Origin: Apium graveolens
Taxonomy: Eukaryota; Streptophyta; Magnoliopsida; Apiales; Apiaceae
Reading direction: 5' to 3'
NCBI RefSeq assembly: GCF_009905375.1
Contig: NC_133647.1
Location: forward strand, 992,001-1,056,000
DNA: 64,000 nt
The position numbers and the translations under genes were made by a program. Of this stretch, positions 24,700 to 35,436 are shown one piece after another (positions within the stretch are counted from its first letter, which is position 1; every line of letters starts with the position of its first letter). Below the pieces are notes generated by a model that was not told where the DNA came from, searched no databases, and was given only the letters and a program-made list of their open reading frames with translations.

Positions 24700-24727
24700 T
24701 CTGGTGGATTTGAAAGTATCCACCAGA
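24700..24727 (-). other. Inverted repeat beside TATA-like box (C1 LTR)
   Basis: tctggtggat and atccaccaga pair perfectly over 10 bp around an 8-base loop. The stem lies directly downstream, in the element's direction, of the TA-rich tatacatatatc. The same stem is at 40535 (one mismatch), 44530 and 53100 in the other Sirevirus LTRs. Confidence 0.65.
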
Positions 24728-25124
24728 GATATATGTATATCATTTAGAACTATGTGAAGCTAAAATGGCTCACAGCTACTTTACAAGTTGAACAATCAAA
24801 CTACAGAGAGATTCTTAGCAAGTACAGCTTTATCTATCTCTCTTTGAAAGTGTGTTTGCTTAGTTATCTGTTCTACTAGCTACACTTGGTTTATATATCA
24901 CAAAGTTCACATGATAATAAGATAAGATAATAAAACAAATCATATCTAGTCTAATTCCATGCTGCTTCACTACTCTGTTCCAACATCTTTGAATATCTTC
25001 ACAATTGCATGGAAATGGTAATGCTTCTTTGTTCTCAAATTCCTGCTTAACAGGCTGCCACATTCCTTTTGCAAACACCCGATGCATGTGACTGTGTTGT
25101 AACTGTCAACAGATATTTGAGTTT

Positions 25125-25213
25125 GATCATCCGTCGGAAGTCTTGTAGATCATCCGTCGCGTAGCTTTGTTGATCATCCGTCGGGTAGCTTTGTTGATCA
25201 TCCGTCGGATAGC
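25125..25213 (-). repeat. CCGACGGATG motif array 2 (C1 LTR)
   Basis: Four copies of gatcatccgtcg, about 23-28 bp apart (25125, 25153, 25176, 25199). The minus strand reads cgacggatgatc. Confidence 0.85.
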
Positions 25214-25389
25214 TATTATCACTTGACTCTATTTCACTTATACATAATTACAAGACATCACTTATTTACAACTAATCAACCTATTATGTATATCCACTAG
25301 TAGTCAACATGACTCATCTATTCTACATAACTTGCACAAAGTTGTTTGCAGAAATGTGCTACAGTTCTTATTTATTACATAAGCTACTC

Positions 25390-25470
25390 ACTCAATGGAT
25401 GTCAATTAGTCATCCGTCGGGACTATAAGGTTCATCCGTCGGGACTATATTTGAACATCCGTCGAGTGCT
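25390..25470 (-). repeat. CCGACGGATG motif array 1 (C1 LTR)
   Basis: Three good copies of catccgtcgg/a (25411, 25432, 25455) and a degenerate partner in inverted orientation (ctcaatggatg, 25390). It lies about 75 bp inside the outer LTR end, as in the other three LTRs. Confidence 0.8.
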
Positions 25471-25544
25471 ACAATTTTCACTAAGTTGAATCTACTAAGG
25501 TGTTTTGTTAATCTAATCATCAAGTTCACAACATATTCCCAACA

Positions 25545-26570
25545 GGGATGATAAGTGACTGGAGCTTGCGGCTGTGACCTTTGAAAGTTGCTCACAAACT
25601 GAGCTGATTTACTAGAAATAGCACAGTGCTCAGTCTCATGTGCCCCCGCACAAAGCTCACAAACACTAGTGATCTGATTAACTCAATAATTAGCCAAAGA
25701 ATCCACTTTCATCGTCAAAGCTTGAAGTTGAGCAGGTATAGCAGTAGATGTTTCCACTTCCAGAACTCCTGCTACCTTGCCTTGTGATATTCTCTGTGTT
25801 GGATTTTGGTATTCATTAGCTGCCATTAGCTCAATCAACTCATAAGCTTCATTATAGCTTTTGGCCCATAACGCTCCACCTGACCCTTTATCAAGTATAT
25901 GTCTAGACTGTGCGCCTAAACCATTGTAGAAACAATTAATGATCATCCAATCAGGCATGGCATGGTTTGGGCACTTCCTAAGAATCTTTTTGTAGTGATC
26001 CCAAGCCTCACACAAAGATTCTCCAGATTGCTGCGCAAACTGAGTAAGTGCATTCCTGATTGCAGTCACCTTTCCTATAGGGAAGCACTTAGTGAGAAAC
26101 TTTTGAGCAAGATCCTCCCATTTGGTGATAGAACCTGCCGGTAGAGAATGTAACCAGCACTTAGCCTTATCCCTCAGAGAAAATGGGAAAAGTCTCAGCT
26201 TAATAGTATCTTCAAACACCCCATTGAACTTGAAAGTGTCGCAGATCTCGATGAAATCTCTTATGTGCATGTTGGGATCTTCTATAGAAGAACCCCCAAA
26301 CTGAACTGAATTATGTATCATCTGAATAGTGCTCGACTTGATCTCAAAGCTGTTAGCCGAGATGGCTGGTCTGATAATGCTGGACTGAATATCATTGATC
26401 TTAGGCTGAGAAATGTCCATTAAAGCCTTCGGATTTTCTGCTTGATCTCCTATCACAACTAGTGCTTCTTCCTCAACTTTCTCTTCTTCCTCAAAAACTT
26501 CCTGCTCTACCACAAATTCTTCCTCAGCTTGATCCAGTGTTCTCTTACGAGACCGCGAACGCGTATGCAT
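25545..26570 (-). pseudogene. Athila-like gypsy gag, 3'-truncated
   Basis: The ORF from 26570 (MHTRSRSRKR) to 25683 gives 295 residues: a basic start, a Glu-rich stretch, then the gag domain typical of Athila-type elements (NSVQFGG, DPNMHIRDFIEICDTFKFNGV, LFPFSLRDKAKCWLHSLP). After a TGA at about 25681 the same frame continues with a knuckle-like CELCAGAHETEHC and ends at the C1 LTR (25544). Protease and pol are absent here. The gene follows its primer site by about 115 bases. The Athila assignment rests on the gag domain and the primer site type. Confidence 0.85.
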
Positions 26571-26686
26571 ACATGCTCGCTAGAGTACCTGAAACACGAC
26601 AAGGAAACAAGTAAGTAACAATGTCCGAGTCAATGAACTTTAACGATCACTGATGACAAAAACATAAACTAAAAATTAACACCGAG

Positions 26687-26704
26687 TCCCCGGCAGCAGC
26701 GCCA
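26687..26704 (-). other. Primer binding site, tRNA-Asp-like type
   Basis: The minus strand reads TGGCGCTGCTGCCGGGGA six bases after the LTR end. It matches the TGGCGCC...GCCGGGGA site common in Athila elements. Confidence 0.8.
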
Positions 26705-26710
26705 AAAACT

Positions 26711-28148
26711 TGTTAGGACGAAAACACGCGCTAATAATACACACAAGTATACGCGTTCGCAAGTAATATAGAATTCTTTCTAGTTCATTCGCACATAGAC
26801 TCTTTAAGTTAACTTAAGATTTATGTGCTTATGCAACAATCATAAGGTTATTATTCAATGCTAAGAAAAATAATAGATTGAGATTGTTTATAACTAAGAT
26901 ATTAACTAACATGCAATTAACTACGAGAATAAAGGTTGATTTATTATATGAGACAAATATGGGATTCTAACTTCATTAAATACCTCATTCAAAGTCATTT
27001 TGTTCTTAACCTTAGCATGCAATGGTGATGAAAACTAATCAGATAACACGAAACTGACAAACGCCAACTTTCATTGCACGAATAACATACTACCAAACAT
27101 CCACAAAAGAGATAGAAGCTGAATAGACACCAAATATGTTGAGACTCTATATGTCTATAGAATTTGACAACACAAAGGTTTAATATGCAAGTTATCTATT
27201 ATGATTATATAGGGAAAGTAAGATGGTTAAAATTACCTACTAATCATGCATAACAAATACATGGACCTATGCTAGCATGGCAAGTTCTAAACCTCTAAAT
27301 TCACTATCGCTTCATTAGAGATTAACATGCTATCATATATGTTCGCGACGCACATAGAATAATAAGCACAACCAATACTAGGATATCATACAATCACCAC
27401 GCACTAAGATATCTAAACACGATTAACTATTGAAATCCAAAAATAAATCTGTTAGAACCCCATGATAATGATTAGTTCATAACTGAACTCATCATAACCG
27501 TGGGTTCCGATGAAAGCATGGTATAATAAATTAGGTGTTTATAAAAATGAATAATAAACAAAGTACGTAATCCAGAATATAGGTTCAACAAACAAGAAAC
27601 GAGCATCCAAGATTACAACTTAAAATAAAGAATCACAAGAATAAACTAGATCTTCTTCGCCTTCATTGAATTGTGCTATTGGTCTTCTCGTCGTCTTCTC
27701 CTTAAGCTCTGTTGTGAGAAACATCTTTAAGTTGTCTTAAAATAGTAGCCAATTAATCCAAAAGCCCAGAAAAACAGTCTTCTAATTCAAACAGGAATTT
27801 GGAATCCCAACCTGGCGCGACCGCGCGCTTCACCATTGCGGGCGCACTGACATTCTGCTTCTCTGGCGCGGCTGCGCGCTAGCACAGTGTGGGCGCGCCG
27901 TCGTTCTGGAAAAACTGAATTAGCTTTCTTTATTTGCTGGTTCTTAATGGCCTTTGCACGAGCGATGTTCATGGCACCTTCCGAACACCATTTTAGCATC
28001 AAAATAATACTAAATCACCTTGATCCTCTATTTATGCCTGAAATGCAAAACACTACAAAAACACATCAAAAACACAAATAACTTGAGTACAAAACATCAA
28101 TTCGAAGCTTTACGTAGCATTATAAGTGGATATAAATACCACTTAACA
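26711..28148 (-). mobile_element. 5' LTR of Athila-like element
   Basis: On the plus strand it runs from TGTTAGGACGAAAACACGC to ATACCACTTAACA (1438 bp), with TG/CA ends. It is non-coding and contains a GC-rich duplicated block at 27812-27897. Its right end abuts the 3' region of C2, so this element inserted there. Confidence 0.8.
27812..27897. repeat. GC-rich duplicated block in Athila-like LTR
   Basis: Two similar units, tggcgcgaccgcgcgc...ttgcgggcgc and tggcgcggctgcgcgc...tgtgggcgcg, start 51 bp apart. They form a CpG-dense island in otherwise AT-rich DNA. Confidence 0.65.
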
Positions 28149-28454
28149 ATAATTTATTTCGAATAAATTCAAAATAATCAATGAAGTATAACAGTCAATC
28201 ATGGTTTCACCATTATCATTATTTTAATTACTACTATCAGGATTTATCAACTTCTGAGATAAACTATTAGTCAAAGCAAGTTTAACTAATAACAGAGTTT
28301 ATGAGCATAATCAGTAGTCCAACATGCAATTTTCACATAAGATTATTTAGCACAATTTGCATGTTATCATGACATCAAACATTTAGCACAATAATCAGTA
28401 TCTAATAAGTAATAATACATAATAAGATACCATGCTTCAAAAATATCAACAGAC
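28149..28454 (-). other. C2 sequence downstream of pol, non-coding
   Basis: AT-rich sequence following the C2 RNase H stop on the minus strand. No ORF or LTR end is visible in it. The 3' LTR of C2 is not present; the Athila-like LTR cuts in at 28148. Confidence 0.5.
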
Positions 28455-28694
28455 TTAATTATCAGAGTTTGAAAATTGTCCTGATATCATTCCCAATTCA
28501 TGCACCAATCTTGTGAATGTGGCTTCACCATGAGGTTTGGTGAATATATCTGCTACTTGCTGATTTGTTGGAACAAAGACCAATTCAACTGTACCAGCTT
28601 CCACATGTTCCCTAATGAAATGGTATCTGATACTGATGTGCTTAGTTATTGAATGTTGCACAGGATGTCATTGCAATAGCACTTTGATTATTAC
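28455..28694 (-). pseudogene. C-terminal RNase H of copia C2
   Basis: Minus-strand sequence encodes NNQSAIAMT and then, after a frame slip near 28660, the end of copia RNase H (QHSITKHISIRYHF, EHVEAGTVELVFVPTNQQVADIFTKP). It continues the RNase H piece at 32086-32408. The two parts are separated by the solo LTR. Confidence 0.88.
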
Positions 28695-31600
28695 TGTAAT
28701 ATCTGGGAAAATTATGTGAATATTTTATATTAAATAAATAAATATAATATTTTTTATGATTTCAGACTGATTATTACCATGATATCACGTGTTATAAATG
28801 CTATTTATATTCCCGTGTGAACAAGAAAATTTTTCGAGTAATTGATATGTGTTTAAACTATAATTATATGAATTGATCTGCAATCGTTACGTGTGTTTAT
28901 TAGCGTCTTTATGAAGGTACTCGTTTTTATTTCATTTTATGTTTGTTTAAATGTATTTTATATATTTTCGGGGTTTTCTGTTAATTTAGGAATCGTTTCG
29001 ATTTCTCAAAAATAAACGGCCCGGGACCCCACCGGGACGTCAAAGCACACAAAATTTACGTTTTTATTTTTATAAAATTATACGTATATTAAATACCCAA
29101 TATTTTTGCATTTTTGAATTATTTACAATTTTTGAGAAATTTTGATATAAATTTTATATTTTATAACTTTTAAAATTATTCTCCGTAATTGTTATTTTTG
29201 GGCCTAATTATTTTAATTATGGGAATACAAACACCCTAAATTGATTTTGGGTATTTATTTTTCAGAAAACATAAATAGATAAAATTTCGGTTTATTATTT
29301 ATTTTTATCAAAAAAATTCAGAAAAATAGAGAGAAATTGGGGGGTGAAATTTCTTCAAGAACACAAATTCTATTATTATGGGAGATTCGGGGATCCTCTA
29401 TTGATGCTCTACACCCCAAAATAATCCTTGTTTCAAGCCCGTTCTATTGGTACTACTTTTACAAATTGAGGTTGAATATTTGTGAAAATCGATTTTCTTG
29501 TTCTTCAGCATGAATTCGTTTTTGAGATATGATGAATGTTGATTGATTTTGATGTTATAGATAGCTTTAAAACGATCAGGAGAGTCGATTCATGTGTTTA
29601 TTTGATTTGTTTTAGTTCCGTAATGAATAATCCGAATTTTGGTTTTTATAGAATTTTCAATTCAATTTTTAGAATTTTTGTTGAATTTGTGATTATTTCT
29701 AATGTTGTGGATAGATTGTAAAGATTTAGGGGATTAATTTGAGCTACGAATCATCGGATTTGGTTCATAAACGGAGGATTTGGGTTTGGCCAGAGTTGTG
29801 GCCGGATTAAATGGTGAGGTCGCCAGAAACGATGCCTATGACCTCGTTTGGGGTTGATATATTGATTTCTGAGTTCTGGGTACGGTGGGGAATTGATGGA
29901 GGCTGAAAATCGGAGGTTTTGACTATGTTTTGGGGGTCACCGGACGTCCGGGAGGTTGCCAGACGTTTGACCGGAATCTGGAATTTTCCAGAAACCGGCG
30001 AAACGCCGGTCACCTTCCCCGTTTCCCGGCGAAATCTCCCGCCCCCAAACTGCTGCTGAATCTCCTTTCTCTGTATCCCAAAAATCAAACTATGTTTGTG
30101 TAATTTTCTGTTTTAAAATATTTCAAAATTCAAATTATATTTTCTAAAATCATTTCTTGTTAATTTCAAAATCATATAATTATTGTTTTAAATTCTCAAA
30201 ATTGTTTACTTAAATATTTTAAATTCCAAATATTATTTCTTTTATTATTTTCAAAAATCCATATTTGTTTTAATTATTTATAATTTATTTTAATTAATTA
30301 TTTATAGATTTAATTAATTGGTTAATTCATTTGATCAATTAATTTTAATTATAAATACTTAAATAAAATACAATTATTTATAATTAATTCAAATAAATCC
30401 TAAAAATTGTTTTTAAGCTTTTAAAAATTATATTTTGGTATTTAAAAATTAATTAATAACATTATTAATTGATTTATTTTCATTTATTTCTTATTTTATT
30501 CGTAATAAATAAACCGTTCGTCCGTTTAATATGAAACGAACGCGTATAGACTCAGAAAAATATTACGCTTTCAATAAAAATACTTTCGAGAACAAATTTC
30601 TTTTGTATTGCAAGGTCAATTGAATTTAATTTATTCTGAGTTGGTATTTAATCGTTAAACATTGTTATTAACCTGATTTATGTTCGGAATGTACTGAGAC
30701 CTATCTGTTGACTATATGATTTATATATTACATGGAATATATGATTACGTGTTATATGAATACCATGATTACATGCTATATGATATGTATGCTATCTGTT
30801 CACAGTTTTAAAATACCATGATTAGTTATAAACGATCGGGTAGATATCGAGACGTATAGTTACGTTGATTGAGTTTGGTTTTGTCAATTCAGATAGTCCT
30901 TTTGGTTATAGAATCGAGTTGCCAGGAGTGCAGTCAAGTGTTAGACGGAGTCAGTAGCCATCAACTATAAGCCAGGGTTATAATAAGAAGTTACTGAGCA
31001 TACCAGACAAGTGTCCCTACCTTCACTTATTGTTCAAGTGATATTTATTATGAATCCTGTTATGCAAGTATTCCTTAACTTTCTTGTAGTAGAATTGCAA
31101 GTATTTATATCTTCACTTATCATTCAAGTGATATTGACTTTGAACTCTATTATATCAGTTTTTATGCTATTCTAAGTTCAGAATAGTGAAACATTTTGTA
31201 TTTTGCTACAAATTACTCTATACAGTGGAATGTTGAATTGAGATTAGCGAATAACTAATTGTTCTAGTTATTTCGCCATCAGTTGTTGAGATAACTCTGG
31301 ACCATGAGAGATGGAGAGTTATGTGTTAAGGATTTCATTTAAATCGGCTCCTTTAATCAAAATATTTTATGGATTGGATGATTGCGTAAGTGACCGGGGC
31401 GAACGGTCCAATGGAGGTCCAAGTGTTATATAAAATATTATGATATAACTTATGCCACATGCAAATATATTGGATTTTTATTTAAGAAGTCGTATTTTGG
31501 GACATGTTTCTACGAACCATGATCCAGTGCTATCACACAGGATGATCAGCATGTGATAGTACGTTCATCGGAGATAGATTCCAATCTAAAAATTATCTTT

Positions 31601-32085
31601 TATTGCTGATAGCTTGCTTAGCTTTTATGATTGATCAAATATCACTGGTTTTATCCTGTTGTTCAGTTATTATCAAAATGTGGTTTATCATTTCAAGCAC
31701 ACTTTATACTGCTTGTTAAGCATTTCTTTCGCTCATACTTGTTTATTATTCTAATCTTTCAGCTAAGCCAGAGCAGGCTTGAGTTCCAGGTTTGATCAGA
31801 AGTCGAGTGCTTGTAAATAGTTTGGTGTGTTTTCCAGGTAGGCAGTTTGAGACGCTTGAATAGTCTAGAGGTTTGTAATAAAATTTGAATAGTTTGTAAA
31901 ACTAATTAGACGTATAAGTTGTAATAACATTTGGTTTGTATTAGTGCATGTTCCATACTATAACCTGTGATCGATCCAGTTGCATGCAAGGGGTCATATT
32001 TATTATTTTATTTCGTTGTTTTTATTATATTATGGTTTATCGGTTAGTGACCCCCAAATCTAGACCCCGAGTTTGGAGGGTGTCA
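28695..32085 (+). mobile_element. Solo gypsy-type LTR (family L), 3.4 kb
   Basis: Starts TGTAATATCTGGG and ends GTTTGGAGGGTGTCA. It interrupts the RNase H codons of C2: IYCD is coded just right of it and NNQSAIA just left of it. No second LTR or internal region is present, as expected after recombination between two LTRs. The bases beside it are attac and ggatc, which are at best a decayed target duplication. The interior is AT-rich and non-coding, with a GC-rich patch at 29930-30030. Near the 3' end, ctaatctttcag followed by purines resembles a splice acceptor. Confidence 0.85.
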
Positions 32086-33878
32086 GGATCACAATATATA
32101 GGAATAGAAGTATAGTCTAACCCATAATCCAACAGCTGATTTTTCATCCATAGAATCTGAGCACAACAGCTTCTTGCAGCAATGTATTATGCTTCTGCAG
32201 TTGATGTAGAAATTGACTTTTATTTCTTGCTATACCAAGAAACCAATATGCCACCAAGAAATTGGCAGCTTCCGGAAGTTCTTTTCCTGCCTATTTTGCA
32301 TCTTGCAAAATCAGCATCTGAAAATCCAATTAGCTTAAAGTCTGAATCTCTAGAAAACCATAATCCCAGATTCATGGTGCCTTTGAGATACTTAAAAAAT
32401 CTTTTCACAGCTCATAGATGAAGTTCTCCAGGGTCAGCTTGGAACCTTGCATAGAGAAAGGTAGCATACGTGATATCAGGTCTACTAGCAGTCAAATATA
32501 GGAGTGAGCCATTCATACCTTTGTAGTTAGTTATATCTACTGAAGAACCAGTATTTAAATCTAACTTGGTTGTAGTGGCCATGTGAGTTGATGTAGTTAA
32601 GCAGTCTTGCATTCCAAATCTTTTGAGTAAATTCCTGGTGTATTTGGATTGATTTATGAAAATTCCTTCATCAGTCTATTTAACTTGTAATGCCAGAAAA
32701 TAACTCAATTCTCACATTATACTCATTTGATACCTGGACTGCATTAGCTTTGTAAATCTCTCATAGAGTTTATCGTTAGTAGATCCAAAAATGATATGAT
32801 CAATATATATTTGTACTAATAACAGGTCCTTAACATGGTATTTATAAAAGAGAGTTTTATCAATTATACCTCTTGTGAAACCACTCTCTAGCACAAATAG
32901 AGCAAGTGTTTAATTCCAGGCCCTTGGAGCTTGCTTCAGTCCATAGAGTGCTTTATCCAGTAAGTAGACATGATCTGGGTACTTTGGATCAATGAACCCT
33001 GGAGGCTTTTCAACATAAACTTCCTCTTCAAGTTCTCCATTTAGAAATGCACTCTTCACATCCATTTGGAACACCTTAAGCTTCTTGTGAGCAACATAGG
33101 CAAGAAAGATTCTTATTGACTCTAACCTTACAACTGGAGCAAATATCTCATCATAATCAATGTCTTCTTGTTGTGAGTAATCCTTTGCAACCAGTCTTGC
33201 TTTATTCCTTGTGATAATGCCCTCACTGTCAGTTTTATTTCTGAACACCCACTTTGTGCCAACTATAGATCTGTTCTTTCGTCTTGTCACAAAAGTCCAG
33301 ACTTTGTTCCTTTCAAATTCATTGAGTTCCTCTTGCATTGGTATGACCCAGTCAACATCTTGTAGAGCTTCTTCAACCTTTCTAGGTTCAGTTTGAGATA
33401 GAAAAGAATGGTAGAGACATTCATTTTTGGTGATCTTTCTTGTTCTTACACCACTGTCACGGTTTCCAATGATTAAGTCAGGTGTGTGAGACTTAGACCA
33501 TTTTCTTTCAGATGGAAGTTGACTCCTAGAAGACGAACCTCCCCCTTGATTCATGAATTCTCTGTTATTTCCTTGATTAGTACCACTATTGTTTTCTGAT
33601 GCTCCCCCTGAATCAGTGTTCCTATTGTTATCAGTATTTGACTCATCAGAATTTGAGGAATATGAGTTTGATGATCTTTCGGCTGATGTTTCTTGAGTTG
33701 AATCACTTTCAGTAGTCTCTGGATTTGAGTCATGTTGCTCCCCCTCAACATATGCTTCAGTGTTAGAAGAATTTCCACTGTTCTGTGGAAACTCGGAGCT
33801 TTGAGTGATATCAGGATTTACAGAATCAGAGTCAGGATTTATAAGTTCAACATAAGGTACTTCAATTTCAAATCTCAA
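32086..33878 (-). pseudogene. Reverse transcriptase and RNase H of copia C2
   Basis: In order on the minus strand: a Ser/Asn-rich linker (33878 to about 33500), RT N-terminal part ([62 protein letters not shown]), then a stop at 32910. RT continues (GFTRGIIDKTLF, QIYIDHIIFGST) with the catalytic YVDD changed to YIDH. After a further break come LTASRPDITYA and the RNase H start (YLKGTMNLGLWF, FSDADFARCKIGRKRTSG). The linker lacks the CCGACGGATG motif that C3 has at the same place. Multiple stops and the active-site change show that it is inactive. Confidence 0.9.
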
Positions 33879-33914
33879 TTTTTCATGGTCATCTACATCT
33901 TCTAGAATTGTTAT

Positions 33915-35161
33915 CTAATTTACATCAGAAGATACGAGTATAGATTCCATGACTGTTCTTATTTTCAGATTGTAAACTCTAAAGGCTTTTGTAGACAATG
34001 GATATCCCACAAAACTTTCTTCATCAGCTTTCAAGTCAAACTTTATAAGCTGCTCCGGGTGAGTTTTGAGAACAAAACACTTACACCCAAATATATGAAA
34101 GTATTTCAAATTTGCCTTCTTTTCTTTCACCATCTCAAATGGTGTTTTCCCATGCTTATTGATCAATGTTGTATTTTGTGTAAATGAAGAAGTTTGCACA
34201 ACCTCGTCCCATAAGTAGGTAGGCAATCTTGCTTCCTCTAGCATGGTTCTTAGAGCTTCTATTAGAGTTCTATTCTTTCTTTCAACAACTCCATTTTGTT
34301 GTGGAGTTCCAGGAGCAGAAAACTCTTGTTTTATCCCCTTGAGTTTGCAGAACTCTTCCATAGAGCTATTCTTGAATTCGGTTCCATTATCACTTCTGAT
34401 GATCTTCACTTTGTATGTTGATCCTTTTTCCAGCTCCCTCACATGATCAAGAAGAATGGATGGAGATTCATCCTTGGTGTGCAGAAAATACACTCATGTG
34501 TATCCTGTATATTCATCAACAATTATGAGTGCGTACCTCTTCTGGGCAATTGACATAACATTCACTGGACCAAAGATATCAACATGAAGTAGATGATATA
34601 GTTCAAGAATGGAGGATTAAGTTTTACTCTTGAAAGATGTCTTCCTTTGTTTGGCTTTCTAGCATGAATCACATAGCCATCAGGTGTAAACACTGTATTG
34701 GGAAATCCTCTTATAAGATCTTTCCTCACAAGTTCATTGATATTGTTGAAGTTGAGGTGAGAAATTCTTTTATGTAAGTTCCATAAGTCTTCCAAAGATG
34801 CTCTACTCAGTAGACAAACTTCTGAATTATCAATTCTTATGGAGCTGGCTTCATATAAACTACCATGTCTTACACAAGTCAATATGATCTTGCCATCAGG
34901 CTTACTGACAATTTCACAATGCTCCTCATAAAAATTGACATGGTAACCTATGTCATAGATTTGACTCATACTGATCAGATTATGCTTGAGTCCTGTAACT
35001 AGAGCTACATTTTCAATGATGATATTTCCAATTTTGATTACATATTCCAAGATTTTTCCTAAGTTGTCATTTCCATAAGAAACACCTGGGCCAGCCTTCT
35101 CCTCAAATTCTGATAGTAGGGATTTATAACCAGTCATATGTCCTGAGCATCCACTGTCCAA
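33915..35161 (-). pseudogene. Protease and integrase of copia C2
   Basis: The segment from 35161 begins DSGCSGHMTG (copia protease active-site region) and continues into the integrase zinc region (LWNLHKRISHLNF; the HHCC Cys pair is damaged near 34690). From 34493 comes the integrase core with RSDNGTEF and NGVVERKN, then the conserved FGCKCFVL block. The frame is broken between 34562 and 34493, so the first catalytic Asp lies in damaged sequence. Confidence 0.88.
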
Positions 35162-35187
35162 GACTAGAGCATTCCTTTTGTCACCCT

Positions 35188-35436
35188 TTAATTCAGCATT
35201 GTCAGCCTTAGCATTAGCATTTTTATGAGAGCATAATTGATCCCATCATATGAATCTGATGAATCATCCCAGTTTCTCTTTTTTGAGATCAAAGCTTGTT
35301 TCTTCTCAGCTCTAGGTTTATAGGAGTCAGCTGCAAAGTGTCCAAGTCCATCACAGTTATAACATCTCTCTTTTGACTTGTCATGTTTTCCAGATCTAGA
35401 TTCCTTCCAATCAGTATTTCTTCCCATGTTCCTCTT
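35188..35436 (-). pseudogene. gag C-terminus with zinc knuckle (C2)
   Basis: Encodes [14 protein letters not shown], a CCHC knuckle whose last Cys is replaced by Ser, then a Lys-rich tail leading toward protease. It starts abruptly at about 35436, where it is joined to C3 reverse transcriptase in another frame. All of the N-terminal gag of C2 is missing. Confidence 0.8.

Larger units (their letters stand above)
24569..25544 (-). mobile_element. 5' LTR of Sirevirus C1
   Basis: On the plus strand it runs from TGTTAGTCCCTAA to CCCAACA (976 bp). It holds the G-rich segment agaaggggggttgaat near the element's U5 end, a hairpin at 24700, a TATA-like stretch at about 24729-24740, and two clusters of the CCGACGGATG motif. 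The right end abuts Athila-like gag, so C1 inserted into that element. Confidence 0.9.

Noticed and set aside
24860..25087. 75-aa ORF in the C1 LTR (ENKEALPFP), with a partner in C3 at 40709
   Set aside because: It lies upstream of the TATA-like box, and the frame breaks between copies (the C3 ATG equivalent reads into another frame). Likely U3 DNA, not a gene.
25125..25213. Regularly spaced short repeats that could suggest a CRISPR array
   Set aside because: The repeat is only 12-15 bp, spacers are near-identical and short, no cas genes exist, and the context is a plant LTR.
29807..30088. 93-aa minus ORF in the solo LTR
   Set aside because: It falls in a GC-rich patch of LTR DNA, has no recognisable domain, and is not found in the sister LTR at 44738-47661.
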